64,000 bases of DNA from Danio rerio (Eukaryota; Chordata; Actinopteri; Cypriniformes; Danionidae), in the NCBI RefSeq assembly GCF_049306965.1, contig NC_133182.1, positions 39,607,001-39,671,000 of the forward strand, read 5' to 3'. Below, in pieces: positions 24,554-40,142 of this stretch. Below the pieces are notes generated by a model, which did not search any database, was not told the DNA's origin, and saw only the letters and a program-made list of their open reading frames with translations. The first letter of the stretch is position 1; each line of letters starts with the position of its first letter. A program made the position numbers and the translations under genes.

Positions 24554-26133
24554 TGAAAAGTGTAGCCCCCCCATAACCCCCAACCAAAAAAAAAAAATTT
24601 ACATTAAAAGTTTTTGGAAAAAACACTTTTCAGTGCTTTGAATGGGTGGATCTTCTTTTTTATCAAAACACATAAATAAAATCAATTGATTATTTCAGCA
24701 AACATGTAATACTTAAGGCCCTGGGGTAAAATAAAGATAAGGGACCACTTAAAAATATTATTGGTTATCCTGAAATGAATGAATACAAGTTATTGTGAAA
24801 TTCTGTGTTTAATGTTACAAAATTGACTCAGAAATTACCACCGAAAGAAGATTTCAAGTCATTATTGAGATAAATGTGATAAGAAGTAATCAATTAAATA
24901 TTTACTGAAAATAGTCTACAATATCAAGAAACTGATACAGATTTAAATGGCACAAAAGTGTGAAAATGATGGCAAAATTATTTTGTGCATGTGAATTATC
25001 CCTTTTTTTCAAATAATAATGTTTATTGTACTTTATTGCATTTTAATATGAAAAAATATATAATTTTTTAAAAATGAAATAATCCTCAAAATAAGAATCT
25101 AAATCTTTCAGTAGGTGGTAGTAGTGTATAATGAGTGAGATGATTTGGTCAAACAACTGAATCATTCAACAAAGAAGTAAAGCGCTCTCTGGACTATTTA
25201 AAACACGGATTCATTCACAAAGTATAAAGTATATCTTTTGTGGTTATTAAGGTCAAATTTAATGCAATTCTCAGTAAGTTTTGAATAAATAAAAAAGTAA
25301 ATTTGACCTAATTTACGACATGAATTTCTATAATCTCTGAGTAACCATGAGCATAAGATTAAACTGAGTTCAGAGTTTAATTAAAGAATTATTATTGACC
25401 TAGAGATTACTAATACTATATTACTACTACTACTATTAGTGAGGTGCGAGGCCAGACATTTTAAAATAAGTGGACCTTAGTGAAATAGGGTTGGGCCTTA
25501 GTGCCTACTCTTAAACTCATTGTATAATAACTAGTTTCTTATATTTATGATCTCTGATAGTAACTGATTTAACGAGTGACAATTTTTACTATCCAATCCT
25601 CATTTCTAAATAAATTTATTGCAAAAACGTGCAAAGAATCTGAAATCATTTACTTTGAGGCCAATAGAAAAGTGACATTGCTATTCAGCTATAAATATAT
25701 AAATATAAGCATTTTTAAAATGATTCTGGCACTAAATTTGTTTTCTCTTTATCAAGCTAGAAAAAACAACACAATGGCAAGATGAAAACATAAACTACAA
25801 TAGGTGTTTATTTGCTTTATAACAGGCTGTGATAAACTGATTGGCAATTCAATTATTGGCAACTATTGCAGTAACAGTGATCCACACAGTGGCCATTAGC
25901 TAGCATTAGTAATTTATTATTACTACTAATAAATACATAAGTAAAACATTTCTTGACTTCATGAATTTTTGCTGCATTAATCACCCCTATAGAAAACACT
26001 TTGCACAATAAAAATGCTGAATCATTCTCTCCCAGTAGCTGGTGCGTACAGTACAGATCAGCAATGATGAGCAGTGAAGACTCTTACTTCACTTTATTTA
26101 ATCAAATGTGTAAAGTTCATTGAATTACACCCA

Positions 26134-26270
<137 letters not shown>

Positions 26271-26617
26271 TGTTTGGAAAGCAACAGTTGGACAGTTCAT
26301 TTGTTGTGCACAGGAGGGGGACTTTAAATTTGACCTAGTTTGTTTATAGTGAATGACATTTGGTGTTTTATAATTATTGCAATACATATTATAAATGCAG
26401 TTTTCAGGGTCAAGCAGTCAGATTTACTGTTGTGTTAAAAACAACTAGAACTGGAAATGGATTAGAATAGATTTAATACACACCAGACTCCTCTCTAATG
26501 AAATAAAAACTTTCACAATGAATTTCTCCAGATGTAGATGCCCAAAGTCATCTTCCTGCTGCATGTTTATTCTTGAGGCATTCATCAGTACAGTAACATG
26601 AATGCTCTTGTGCACAG

Positions 26618-28006
26618 GAAGAAGTTCCTCAGACAGGAAGTGAAGAGCAGTACTTTGGGAAGCCCTGCTGCTGCGCTTCTAGAGCACTTGCAGTCCAGAT
26701 ACTGGATCTCTGCTCACCTGCAGTCGACTCAACACTGATGCAGCACCAGGTGGGTCCTCCTTCACTGTCACTCTGTGCTGTTGACAAACGAAAGCTTTTG
26801 GTTACCTTGGATTGAGCCTGTTTCACACACTACATGGCATTAATTGAAATATGAAGTCAAAATTATTAGCCCTCCATAAATTTCTTTTCTTTTTCAAATG
26901 ATGTTTATTAGAAGAAGGAATTTTTCACAGTATTTCCTTGTTTTTTTTTCTAGGTAAAAAAACAAAACAAAAACCTTTGGATCAATATTATTAGTTTTCT
27001 AAAGCAATATTGTTTTCGATTGTCTAATTACCCTAACTTGCCCAGTTAACCTAATTAACCTAGTAAAGCCTTTAATTGGCACTTTAATCAGAAATTTTGG
27101 TCCATATTGACATGATAGCATCACGAAAGCAGTTGCTGCAGATTTGTCGGCTGCACATCCATGATGCGAATCTCCCGTTCCACCACATCTCAAACGTGCT
27201 CTATTGGATTGAGATCTGGTGACTCTGGAGGCCATTTGAGTACAGTGAACTCATTGTCATGTTCTGACATATTTCCAGTCTTAGATGATTCGCACTTCAT
27301 GACATGGCATGTTATCCTGCTGAAAGTTGGCATCAGAAGATGGGTACACTGTGGTCATAAAAGGATGGTCATGGTCAGCAACAATATTCAGGTAGGCTGT
27401 GGTGTCAACAAGCTGTTTGTCCCTTCAGGCTAAGAATAATGAATAATGCTGCCCTGAAGATAAGCAAGTTTCTCTAACATGACGAATGTGTTCCTTCAAG
27501 TAATGATCCTGCTGTTTCTGTCATCCAGCATGTTTTAGTATGAAGTGAGATCCAGAAGTAGATTCAGTTGTTTTGTCATTGCAGATTGTGGAGGAAGCTC
27601 CTACGTGAAGCTTAAGCTTGATCCAGAATGGCTGGCCATCCTGAAACGACCTTCAAAAGCCATCCCACACTTTCTGGAACCCTCCGCTGGACAACAGACT
27701 ACACAGCAGAGACAAAATACATTACAATGATCACAGCGGTTCATTTTCTGATAGCTTGCTGATACCATATTCATTTCCATTTCTAAGTATTTCAGCATCC
27801 TGTTCCTCTGCTTCTTTCAGGTGGGACTTCAGTCCATCTACATCCTGCTGGGCAAAGCGGACAGACTTACAGGGAGGAGTTTATTCAGCCTTCTTTGATG
27901 ACTAGAATATTTAGAAGAACTGGATTTGTCGGAATTAAAATTTAAGACAATATAAATGACTTTATCCTCACTTTTGTTCAATTTCTAGTGTACTTGTTAA
28001 ATAAAA
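26618..28006 (+). pseudogene. dbr1 gene fragment (U3)
   Basis: Shorter than in U1 and U2 through the 34-bp intron deletion. Exon A at 26618, IVEEAP exon at 27585. The exon A acceptor is still AG. Confidence 0.85.
27093..27416 (-). mobile_element. Tc1-like transposase remnant (U3)
   Basis: The same catalytic blocks are readable. The 34-bp deletion lies just to its left, in the decayed short element. Confidence 0.9.
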
Positions 28007-28528
28007 CTTTTAATTTCACAATGTTCTTTGACAAAAAACTCACTTTAAGTTATTCAACATTGTAATATGATGTTACAAAAGCTTTTTATCTCAGATAAAT
28101 TCTGCTATTTGAATGTGTTTAACATCAAATAAAAAAGTACTCAAATGGTAAAAAAATTGATAATAGTAATAATAGTAATAACAATAACAATAATAATAAT
28201 AATAATAATAGTAATAATAAAATAATAATAACAATAATAATAATAGTAATAGTAATAATAACAATAATAATATTAATAATAATAATAATAATAGGACTGT
28301 TTTTGCTGTGCTTTGGAGTAAATGCAGGTTTGGTGAGCAGAAGAGACTTAAATGAAGAAGAAACTTAATAAGAGTTAGCTTAATAGATAGTGTTTTTTTT
28401 CCCTATAAAAAATTATTGTGTTAAAATCAAAGATATTTTAATTATTTTAGATGTTGTAAATTTCTTTGTTAGTCACTATTTTATCATTTATTTTGTAAAG
28501 TACTGTTAACATTTTAAAAAATTATATA

Positions 28529-28997
28529 CAATTGAAGTCAGAAGTATTAGCCCCCCTGTTAATTTTTTTCAACACATTTCTAAACATAATAGTTTTAATA
28601 ATTAATTACTAATAACTTATTTATTTTATCTTTGCCATGATGACAATAAAGAATATATTTCTGGATATTTTTCAAGACACTTCTGTACAGCTTAAAATGA
28701 CATTTAAAGGCTTAACTAGGTTAATTAGGCTAACTAGGCAGGTTAGGGTAATTATGCAAGTCATTGTATAAAGATGGTTTGTTAAAAGGGGCTGGTTAAA
28801 TTGCTTAAAGGGGCTAATAATTTTGACCTTAAAATGGTTTATAAACATTTAAAAACTGCTTTTATTCTAGCCAAAATAAAACAAATAAGACTTTCACCAA
28901 AAGAAAAAATATTATCAGACATACTGTGGAAATTTCCTTGCTCTGTTAAACATCATTTGGCAAATATTTAAAAGAGAAAAAAAATCAAAGGTGGGCT
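28529..28997 (+). mobile_element. Short non-autonomous DNA element (U3)
   Basis: No difference from the U2 copy was noticed. Confidence 0.8.
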
Positions 28998-29417
28998 ATA
29001 TATATATTATTTTGTTCATTTATTTATTTATGACTTTTGCTTGAAATAACAAGATAGTATCAAGTTTTTAGACATGGTCCTGTCTTTAGAGGTGTCAAGA
29101 TGTTAATTTACCGACCTTGATTTTCAGTCAGCATTATTGTTTATGACAGTTGCCATTTTCTTAAAAATACTCTAAAAAAGACATTATTTTTTATTTAAAA
29201 TTTAGAAAAAAATGTTATCAGACCTTTATAGAATAACATGCTTATTAACATTTTACTTAAATCCAGACAAACAGACTCATTGGTCTCTTATTTTTTCCGC
29301 CACTACTGTATTTAGTTGGGATTGTTATAAATAAAGTATATTCATTGTTATCAGCAAATAAATAAATGTATATAAAATATATATAAATAAATAAATAAAT
29401 ATAAATAAATATGCATA

Positions 29418-29494
<77 letters not shown>

Positions 29495-29727
29495 AATAAA
29501 TAAATGTATATAAAATATATAAATAAATAAATGTATATAAAATAAATTAATAAATAAATAAATAAATATGCAAATAAATTAATAAATAAATAAATGTATA
29601 TAAAATGTATATAAATTTACACAAATGTTGCGGGGGAAAGTAAAAGTTTATTTCCCTCTTCAAATGTTTATTTATTTCTTGAACATAGTTCCGGATTTAC
29701 TTTTCCTCAAGTCAACATGCTAATGAG

Positions 29728-30822
29728 CAGGGCTGCTGCTGGCCAGAAGGGTGCCCTATGCAAAATTTTACTGTGGTGCCCCCACAGAGGAACAAAATCA
29801 CACAAACAAAACACATTCCTAATTTCAAACATGTACAAAAGGTAAGGAATAAAGCCCTCTCTGTACCTGTAGAGATTGACGGTCCTCAGTGCTGCATTCT
29901 GTCTGTACCTGTGCAGCTGCTGGTGTCTCTGGAGCAGTGCTGGATCAGTCCGCCTCATCTTCTTTTGTAACAAATTTTGGCATTGACCTCCATGTACAAT
30001 ACAGAAGAAATTAGTCATTTAAAGAAAAACTCATGACATACTATTAAAACAATAGGCAGGTCAAGCACTTCATAATGTTTACAAACTACAATCAAAATGT
30101 GGATTTAATCTGCACTGTAATCTATGGTGACAAAAGCTGACCCTTTCTTTCAGTATAAATCAAAGACAAGTGTGTTTTTAAGAATTAATTAGTGTATTTT
30201 TGAACAAAAACTTTAACATTCGGAAAAAATTTATTATTATTATTGATTATTATTGCAATAAAAATGGTTTCTGGCATGTGGCTTACAGTAATTTGACTTA
30301 TTTATATTATTGATCTTTTAGAAATGGCAGAATATTCGTCAGTTTTGTTATTTTATACTGTATTGCACAAAAAGACTAAAGAGACTTTATTGTCATTGCA
30401 GCGATACAAGCAACAACAGCAGCAATAAGAAATGTAGAAATAGACAAAACAATAAGTAATGATAACTGCAGTTTGCAAAGAATGATATATAATATATAAT
30501 TATATAACACAATAACTATGATAAATAAAAGATACAGTGGAATAATTGTGTATGTAGCTGGTGTGCAAACAGAATTGTAAAGTAATGCACGAGTTAATAA
30601 CAATAATTGAGTTTGTGTAATTATCAGCAACATGGGGAAGAGGGGTAAACGTGAAAAGTCATGGAGCATGTCCCGTCTAAAGCACAATGCAGTTGTGGCA
30701 AAGTTTAAACGTTAGCTAGCCTCACTAATTCACTTGTTATTACCTGAAAGTGATGCACACGATTCATCTTGTACTTTCTTCCTCTTCTCGGCTCCAGACC
30801 ACTGTTGTCTTTTCCTGGGCAT
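29728..30822 (-). mobile_element. hAT-like remnant (U3)
   Basis: First transposase exon with start codon at 30822; ATCAGTCC in the tail, as in U2, U4 and U5. Confidence 0.65.
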
Positions 30823-31587
30823 AGAGCTGCAACTTACATCAATTATATTCATATGCTGCTATCAGCCGCAGATAAGTGGACAGGGGCGCGCCGCGCGCAC
30901 ATAGCTATGCGCGTGCACGGAAAAAAAAACGTCACGTTTGATTATGAGTCCGTCAAATAATTTTAAAATCTTATAAAATGTATTTAACAACCTATTATCA
31001 ATTATTATTTACCTGCCCGCACTACTTAATTATTTATTAATGCAGGAATATGAGGATTTTTATTTATTTACTCATTTATTATTTATTATTTTATTTATGC
31101 AGGCATTTATGGATTTATTTACTCATTTATTTTTATATTTGCGTATTTATTTGTTGTTTTTGCAGGTTTTGTCCTCCATACCATCGTGCTTTGAGAGCAT
31201 AATGTCTGCTGATGTCTCATTTAGTTCCTGTTTTCCAATTATGTAAAGCAAATGGCAAATATCTTAAAGTTTTATTGGCTAAAGGAGATGTCATGTGGCA
31301 TTGCTAAGATTTTACTTTATTGGTTTAATATTATTAATGTTTTTTTTTCTGACGTGAACTGAAACGTGTGACGATTTTCAAGTTCAAAAGTAAAACTATC
31401 CTAAATAGGAAAAACGGGGAAAATATTTATTTATTTAGGTTTATGGGCCCTCTATTAATATGCCTAACAATTATTAAAGAATTTTCTGTATTTAATAACA
31501 AAGATTGTACAAACATACAGCTCGTGCTGCTCTAATTGACTGAACGCTTAAATCAATTGTTTACATTTAAATGACCCTCGTCATTCT

Positions 31588-31601
31588 GTCACCGCGGCAA
31601 C
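31588..31601 (+). promoter_or_regulatory. RFX X-box (U4)
   Basis: Unchanged 14-mer, same spacing to the ORF. Confidence 0.6.
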
Positions 31602-31697
31602 CTGAGTTGGTTTACAAAGTCATCAACCCTGATCAGCGCTACTAAACTCTGAACTAATCTCCTGTCGACTGACTTACATCAATTTGAGAAGTTGTTC

Positions 31698-32174
31698 ATG
31701 ATGACTCTGCGACGATCAAGAAGGACCAGGACTCTCCCTGGACACCTCAGGGACTTCTTGCTGGAGCGCACCATGTCGGACACCTCCGTGGAGCAGCGAC
31801 ACCTGCGGAACGCGGCTGTCCTTCCTGCCCTCCGTCCTGCAGCTTCCGTCTCCCCAGTGGGTGAGTGTCCACAGGAGGAGCCCCTCTCCATCCACGGTAG
31901 GAGTGTGCAGGAATTTCAGACCGTCTACCACAGTGTGATGGACTCCCCCGTGAGGAAGCGTGCAGGTCGGTACACTCTTCAGCACGGACTGGAGGTAAAG
32001 CAGCGGCTGTGGGAGAAGCTGGACCGGCCTGCACTGCTGGAGACCGAGCTGCCTGACGGGCGTGTGGTCATCACAGAGGTCAGATCCAGGTCCAGTGTCC
32101 CCCCTCACATCGTGGTGGACATCAGCAAGGAGCCGCTGCCCAAGGAGCCGCCGAGGAAGAAGCCCAGGCACTGA
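31698..32174 (+). CDS. Array gene, 158-codon ORF (U4)
   Basis: The coding bases appear identical to those of U2 and U3. Confidence 0.6.
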   Translation: MMTLRRSRRTRTLPGHLRDFLLERTMSDTSVEQRHLRNAAVLPALRPAASVSPVGECPQEEPLSIHGRSVQEFQTVYHSVMDSPVRKRAGRYTLQHGLEVKQRLWEKLDRPALLETELPDGRVVITEVRSRSSVPPHIVVDISKEPLPKEPPRKKPRH

Positions 32175-32640
32175 GCCATCCTAGTGCCAGATGGAGGATC
32201 ATGGGCACGTATGTACATACTGTATATATTGTATATAGTTACAGAATAAGTTTGCAATACATCAAATTTCACTTTTCATTCAACCTTTTATCACATTGCT
32301 GGATGTTTTGGTGATTGTCGGTGCTGTGGCTATGTAGGTTGACATGCGTTTAGGCGGTTTCTTGCGTGTTGCTGGTCTTCTCTGAGTGGTTTTGGCACAA
32401 TAGTGGTTGTTGTTAGGGTTGTCAGTGTTAGTTGTTGGGTTAGGGTAGGTTAGGGTCCCTCACACGGTTTGCAGCTTGACGTGCTGTGAGGGCTTGTGTG
32501 CATCAGTGAAGCTGAGAGCTACGCCACTGGTACTTCACAGCTACCGGTAGGGTCACCCATAGTGGACAGGTCTCAGCTGAGATGCCCGACCAAGACAAAC
32601 CACCTGATTCTGAACACCAGAAGAAAATAAGCCTGATGCT

Positions 32641-33035
<395 letters not shown>

Positions 33036-34615
33036 TGAAAAGTGTAGCCCCCCCATAACCCCCAACCAAAAAAAAAAAATTTAAATTAAAAGTTTTTGGA
33101 AAAAACACTTTTCAGTGCTTTGAATGGGTGGATCTTCTTTTTTATCAAAACACATAAATAAAATCAATTGATTATTTCAGCAAACATGTAATACTTAAGG
33201 CCCTGGGGTAAAATAAAGATAAGGGACCACTTAAAAATATTATTGGTTATCCTGAAATGAATGAATACAAGTTATTGTGAAATTCTGTGTTTAATGTTAC
33301 AAAATTGACTCAGAAATTACCACCGAAAGAAGATTTCAAGTCATTATTGAGATAAATGTGATAAGAAGTAATCAATTAAATATTTACTGAAAATAGTCTA
33401 CAATATCAAGAAACTGATACAGATTTAAATGGCACAAAAGTGTGAAAATGATGGCAAAATTATTTTGTGCATGTGAATTATCCCTTTTTTTCAAATAATA
33501 ATGTTTATTGTACTTTATTGCATTTTAATATGAAAAAATATATAATTTTTTAAAAATGAAATAATCCTCAAAATAAGAATCTAAATCTTTCAGTAGGTGG
33601 TAGTAGTGTCTAATGAGTGAGATGATTTGGTCAAACAACTGAATCATTCAACAAAGAAGTAAAGCGCTCTCTGGACTATTTAAAACACGGATTCATTCAC
33701 AAAGTATAAAGTATATCTTTTGTGGTTATTAAGGTCAAATTTAATGCAATTCTCAGTAAGTTTTGAATAAATAAAAAAGTAAATTTGACCTAATTTACGA
33801 CATGAATTTCTATAATCTCTGAGTAACCATGAGCATAAGATTAAACTGAGTTCAGAGTTTAATTAAAGAATTATTATTGACCTAGAGATTACTAATACTA
33901 TATTACTACTACTACTATTAGTGAGGTGCGAGGCCAGACATTTTAAAATAAGTGGACCTTAGTGAAATAGGGTTGGGCCTTAGTGCCTACTCTTAAACTC
34001 ATTGTATAATAACTAGTTTCTTATATTTATGATCTCTGATAGTAACTGAATTAACGAGTGACAATTTTTACTATCCAATCCTCATTTCTAAATAAATTTA
34101 TTGCAAAAACGTGCAAAGAATCTGAAATCATTTACTTTGAGGCCAATAGAAAAGTGACATTGCTATTCAGCTATAAATATATAAATATAAGCATTTTAAA
34201 AATGATTCTGGCACTAAATTTGTTTTCTCTTTATCAAGCTAGAAAAAACAACACAATGGCAAGATGAAAACATAAACTACAATAGGTGTTTATTTGCTTT
34301 ATAACAGGCTGTGATAAACTGATTGGCAATTCAATTATTGGCAACTATTGCAGTAACAGTGATCCACACAGTGGCCATTAGCTAGCATTAGTAATTTATT
34401 ATTACTACTAATAAATACATAAGTAAAACATTTCTTGACTTCATGAATTTTTGCTGCATTAATCACCCCTATAGAAAACACTTTGCACAATAAAAATGCT
34501 GAATCATTCTCTCCCAGTAGCTGGTGCGTACAGTACAGATCAGCAATGATGAGCAGTGAAGACTCTTACTTCACTTTATTTAATCAAATGTGTAAAGTTC
34601 ATTGAATTACACCCA

Positions 34616-34619
<4 letters not shown>

Positions 34620-34705
<86 letters not shown>

Positions 34706-34743
34706 TTATTTATTTATTTATTTATTTATTCATTTATATATAT
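34620..34743. repeat. (TA)n(TTTA)n microsatellite (U4)
   Basis: About 124 bp. The homologous 258 bp (34522-34779 in this unit) is absent from U5 and U6. Confidence 0.9.
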
Positions 34744-35089
34744 GTTTGGAAAGCAACAGTTGGACAGTTCATTTGTTGTGCACAGGAGGGGGACTTTAAA
34801 TTTGACCTAGTTTGTTTATAGTGAATGACATTTGGTGTTTTATAATTATTGCAATACATATTATAAATGCAGTTTTCAGGGTCAAGCAGTCAGATTTACT
34901 GTTGTGTTAAAAACAACTAGAACTGGAAATGGATTAGAATAGATTTAATACACACCAGACTCCTCTCTAATGAAATAAAAACTTTCACAATGAATTTCTC
35001 CAGATGTAGATGCCCAAAGTCATCTTCCTGCTGCATGTTTATTCTTGAGGCATTCATCAGTACAGTAACATGAATGCTCTTGTGCACAG

Positions 35090-36478
35090 GAAGAAGTTCC
35101 TCAGACAGGAAGTGAAGAGCAGTACTTTGGGAAGCCCTGCTGCTGCGCTTCTAGAGCACTTGCAGTCCAGATACTGGATCTCTGCTCACCTGCAGTCGAC
35201 TCAACACTGATGCAGCACCAGGTGGGTCCTCCTTCACTGTCACTCTGTGCTGTTGACAAACGAAAGCTTTTGGTTACCTTGGATTGAGCCTGTTTCACAC
35301 ACTACATGGCATTAATTGAAATATGAAGTCAAAATTATTAGCCCTCCATAAATTTCTTTTCTTTTTCAAATGATGTTTATTAGAAGAAGGAATTTTTCAC
35401 AGTATTTCCTTGTTTTTTTTTCTAGGTAAAAAAACAAAACAAAAACCTTTGGATCAATATTATTAGTTTTCTAAAGCAATATTGTTTTCGATTGTCTAAT
35501 TACCCTAACTTGCCCAGTTAACCTAATTAACCTAGTAAAGCCTTTAATTGGCACTTTAATCAGAAATTTTGGTCCATATTGACATGATAGCATCACGAAA
35601 GCAGTTGCTGCAGATTTGTCGGCTGCACATCCATGATGCGAATCTCCCGTTCCACCACATCTCAAACGTGCTCTATTGGATTGAGATCTGGTGACTCTGG
35701 AGGCCATTTGAGTACAGTGAACTCATTGTCATGTTCTGACATATTTCCAGTCTTAGATGATTCGCACTTCATGACATGGCATGTTATCCTGCTGAAAGTT
35801 GGCATCAGAAGATGGGTACACTGTGGTCATAAAAGGATGGTCATGGTCAGCAACAATATTCAGGTAGGCTGTGGTGTCAACAAGCTGTTTGTCCCTTCAG
35901 GCTAAGAATAATGAATAATGCTGCCCTGAAGATAAGCAAGTTTCTCTAACATGACGAATGTGTTCCTTCAAGTAATGATCCTGCTGTTTCTGTCATCCAG
36001 CATGTTTTAGTATGAAGTGAGATCCAGAAGTAGATTCAGTTGTTTTGTCATTGCAGATTGTGGAGGAAGCTCCTACGTGAAGCTTAAGCTTGATCCAGAA
36101 TGGCTGGCCATCCTGAAACGACCTTCAAAAGCCATCCCACACTTTCTGGAACCCTCCGCTGGACAACAGACTACACAGCAGAGACAAAATACATTACAAT
36201 GATCACAGCGGTTCATTTTCTGATAGCTCGCTGATACCATATTCATTTCCATTTCTAAGTATTTCAGCATCCTGTTCCTCTGCTTCTTTCAGGTGGGACT
36301 TCAGTCCATCTACATCCTGCTGGGCAAAGCGGACAGACTTACAGGGAGGAGTTTATTCAGCCTTCTTTGATGACTAGAATATTTAGAAGAACTGGATTTG
36401 TCGGAATTAAAATTTAAAACAATATAAATGACTTTATCCTCACTTTTGTTCAATTTCTAGTGTACTTGTTAAATAAAA
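35090..36478 (+). pseudogene. dbr1 gene fragment (U4)
   Basis: Exon A at 35090, IVEEAP exon at 36057. Small private changes lie in the introns (e.g. TAGCTCGCTG near 36226). Confidence 0.85.
35565..35888 (-). mobile_element. Tc1-like transposase remnant (U4)
   Basis: As in U3. Confidence 0.9.
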
Positions 36479-37003
36479 CTTTTAATTTCACAATGTTCTT
36501 TGACAAAAAACTCACTTTAAGTTATTCAACATTGTAATATGATGTTACAAAAGCTTTTTATCTCAGATAAATTCTGCTATTTGAATGTGTTTAACATCAA
36601 ATAAAAAAGTACTCAAATGGTAAAAAAATTGATAATAGTAATAATAGTAATAACAATAACAATAATAATAATAATAATAATAGTAATAATAAAATAATAA
36701 TAACAATAATAATAATAGTAATAGTAATAATAACAATAATAATATTAATAATAATAATAATAATAATAGGACTGTTTTTGCTGTGCTTTGGAGTAAATGC
36801 AGGTTTGGTGAGCAGAAGAGACTTAAATGAAGAAGAAACTTAATAAGAGTTAGCTTAATAGATAGTGTTTTTTTTTCCTATAAAAAATTATTGTGTTAAA
36901 ATCAAAGATATTTTAATTATTTTAGATGTTTTAAATTTCTTTGTTAGTCACTATTTTATCATTTATTTTGTAAAGTACTGTTAACATTTTAAAAAATTAT
37001 ATA

Positions 37004-37472
37004 CAATTGAAGTCAGAAGTATTAGCCCCCCTGTTAATTTTTTTCAACACATTTCTAAACATAATAGTTTTAATAATTAATTACTAATAACTGATTTATT
37101 TTATCTTTGCCATGATGACAATAAAGAATATATTTCTGGATATTTTTCAAGACACTTCTGTACAGCTTAAAATGACATTTAAAGGCTTAACTAGGTTAAT
37201 TAGGCTAACTAGGCAGGTTAGGGTAATTATGCAAGTCATTGTATAAAGATGGTTTGTTAAAAGGGGCTGGTTAAATTGCTTAAAGGGGCTAATAATTTTG
37301 ACCTTAAAATGGTTTATAAACATTTAAAAACTGCTTTTATTCTAGCCAAAATAAAACAAATAAGACTTTCACCAAAAGAAAAAATATTATCAGACATACT
37401 GTGGAAATTTCCTTGCTCTGTTAAACATCATTTGGCAAATATTTAAAAGAGAAAAAAAATCAAAGGTGGGCT
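37004..37472 (+). mobile_element. Short non-autonomous DNA element (U4)
   Basis: Has one private change, ACTGATTTATT for ACTTATTTATT near 37091. Confidence 0.8.
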
Positions 37473-37894
37473 ATATATATATTATTTTGTTCATTTATTT
37501 ATTTATGACTTTTGCTTGAAATAACAAGATAGTATCAAGTTTTTAGACATGGTCCTGTCTTTAGAGGTGTCAAGATGTTAATTTACCGACCTTGATTTTC
37601 AGTCAGCATTATTGTTTATGACAGTTGCCATTTTCTTAAAAATACTCTAAAAAAAAGACATTATTTTTTATTTAAAATTTAGAAAAAAATGTTATCAGAC
37701 CTTTATAGAATAACATGCTTATTAACATTTTACTTAAATCCAGACAAACAGACTCATTGGTCTCTTATTTTTTCCGCCACTACTGTATTTAGTTGGGATT
37801 GTTATAAATAAAGTATATTCATTGTTATCAGCAAATAAATAAATGTATATAAAATATATATAAATAAATAAATAAATATAAATAAATATGCATA

Positions 37895-37939
<45 letters not shown>

Positions 37940-38172
37940 AATAAATAAATGTATATAAAATATATAAATAAATAAATGTATATAAAATAAATTAATAAAT
38001 AAATAAATAAATATGCAAATAAATTAATAAATAAATAAATGTATATAAAATGTATATAAATTTACACAAATGTTGCGGGGGAAAGTAAAAGTTTATTTCC
38101 CTCTTCAAATGTTTATTTATTTCTTGAACATAGTTCCGGATTTACTTTTCCTCAAGTCAACATGCTAATGAG

Positions 38173-39267
38173 CAGGGCTGCTGCTGGCCAGAAGGGTGCC
38201 CTATGCAAAATTTTACTGTGGTGCCCCCACAGAGGAACAAAATCACACAAACAAAACACATTCCTAATTTCAAACATGTACAAAAGGTAAGGAATAAAGC
38301 CCTCTCTGTACCTGTAGAGATTGACGGTCCTCAGTGCTGCATTCTGTCTGTACCTGTGCAGCTGCTGGTGTCTCTGGAGCAGTGCTGGATCAGTCCGCCT
38401 CATCTTCTTTTGTAACAAATTTTGGCATTGACCTCCATGTACAATACAGAAGAAATTAGTCATTTAAAGAAAAACTCATGACATACTATTAAAACAATAG
38501 GCAGGTCAAGCACTTCATAATGTTTACAAACTACAATCAAAATGTGGATTTAATCTGCACTGTAATCTATGGTGACAAAAGCTGACCCTTTCTTTCAGTA
38601 TAAATCAAAGACAAGTGTGTTTTTAAGAATTAATTAGTGTATTTTTGAACAAAAACTTTAACATTCGGAAAAAAATTATTATTATTATTGATTATTATTG
38701 CAATAAAAATGGTTTCTGGCATGTGGCTTACAGTAATTTGACTCATTTATATTATTGATCTTTTAGAAATGACAGAATATTCGTCAGTTTTGTTATTTTA
38801 TACTGTATTGCACAAAAAGACTAAAGAGACTTTATTGTCATTGCAGCGATACAAGCAACAACAGCAGCAATAAGAAATGTAGAAATAGACAAAACAATAA
38901 GTAATGATAACTGCAGTTTGCAAAGAATGATATATAATATATAATTATATAACACAATAACTATGATAAATAAAAGATACAGTGGAATAATTGTGTATGT
39001 AGCTGGTGTGCAAACAGAATTGTAAAGTAATGCACGAGTTAATAACAATAATTGAGTTTGTGTAATTATCAGCAACATGGGGAAGAGGGGCAAACGTGAA
39101 AAGTCATGGAGCATGTCCCGTCTAAAGCACAATGCAGTTGTGGCAAAGTTTAAACGTTAGCTAGCCTCACTAATTCACTTGTTATTACCTGAAAGTGATG
39201 CACACGATTCATCTTGTACTTTCTTCCTCTTCTCGGCTCCAGACCACTGTTGTCTTTTCCTGGGCAT
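38173..39267 (-). mobile_element. hAT-like remnant (U4)
   Basis: First transposase exon with start codon at 39267. It has GGGGCAAACG in the small antisense ORF, like U1, U5 and U6, against GGGGTAAACG in U2 and U3. Confidence 0.65.
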
Positions 39268-40032
39268 AGAGCTGCAACTTACATCAATTATATTCATATG
39301 CTGCTATCAGCCGCAGATAAGTGGACAGGGGCGCGCCGCGCGCACATAGCTATGCGCGTGCACGGAAAAAAAAACGTCACGTTTGATTATGAGTCCGTCA
39401 AATAATTTTAAAATCTTATAAAATGTATTTAACAACCTATTATCAATTATTATTTACCTGCCCGCACTACTTAATTATTTATTAATGCAGGAATATGAGG
39501 ATTTTTATTTATTTACTCATTTATTATTTATTATTTTATTTATGCAGGCATTTATGGATTTGTTTACTCATTTATTTTTATATTTGCGTATTTATTTGTT
39601 GTTTTTGCAGGTTTTGTCCTCCATACCATCGTGCTTTGAGAGCATAATGTCTGCTGATGTCTCATTTAGTTCCTGTTTTCCAATTATGTAAAGCAAATGG
39701 CAAATATCTTAAAGTTTTATTGGCTAAAGGAGATGTCATGTGGCATTGCTAAGATTTTACTTTATTGGTTTAATATTATTAATGTTTTTTTTTCTGACGT
39801 GAACTGAAACGTGTGACGATTTTCAAGTTCAAAAGTAAAACTATCCTAAATAGGAAAAACGGGGAAAATATTTATTTATTTAGGTTTATGGGCCCTCTAT
39901 TAATATGCCTAACAATTATTAAAGAATTTTCTGTATTTAATAACAAAGATTGTACAAACATACAGCTCGTGCTGCTCTAATTGACTGAACGCTTAAATCA
40001 ATTGTTTACATTTAAATGACCCTCGTCATTCT

Positions 40033-40046
40033 GTCACCGCGGCAAC
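40033..40046 (+). promoter_or_regulatory. RFX X-box (U5)
   Basis: Unchanged 14-mer, same spacing to the ORF. Confidence 0.6.
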
Positions 40047-40142
40047 CTGAGTTGGTTTACAAAGTCATCAACCCTGATCAGCGCTACTAAACTCTGAACT
40101 AATCTCCTGTCGACTGACTTACATCAATTTGAGAAGTTGTTC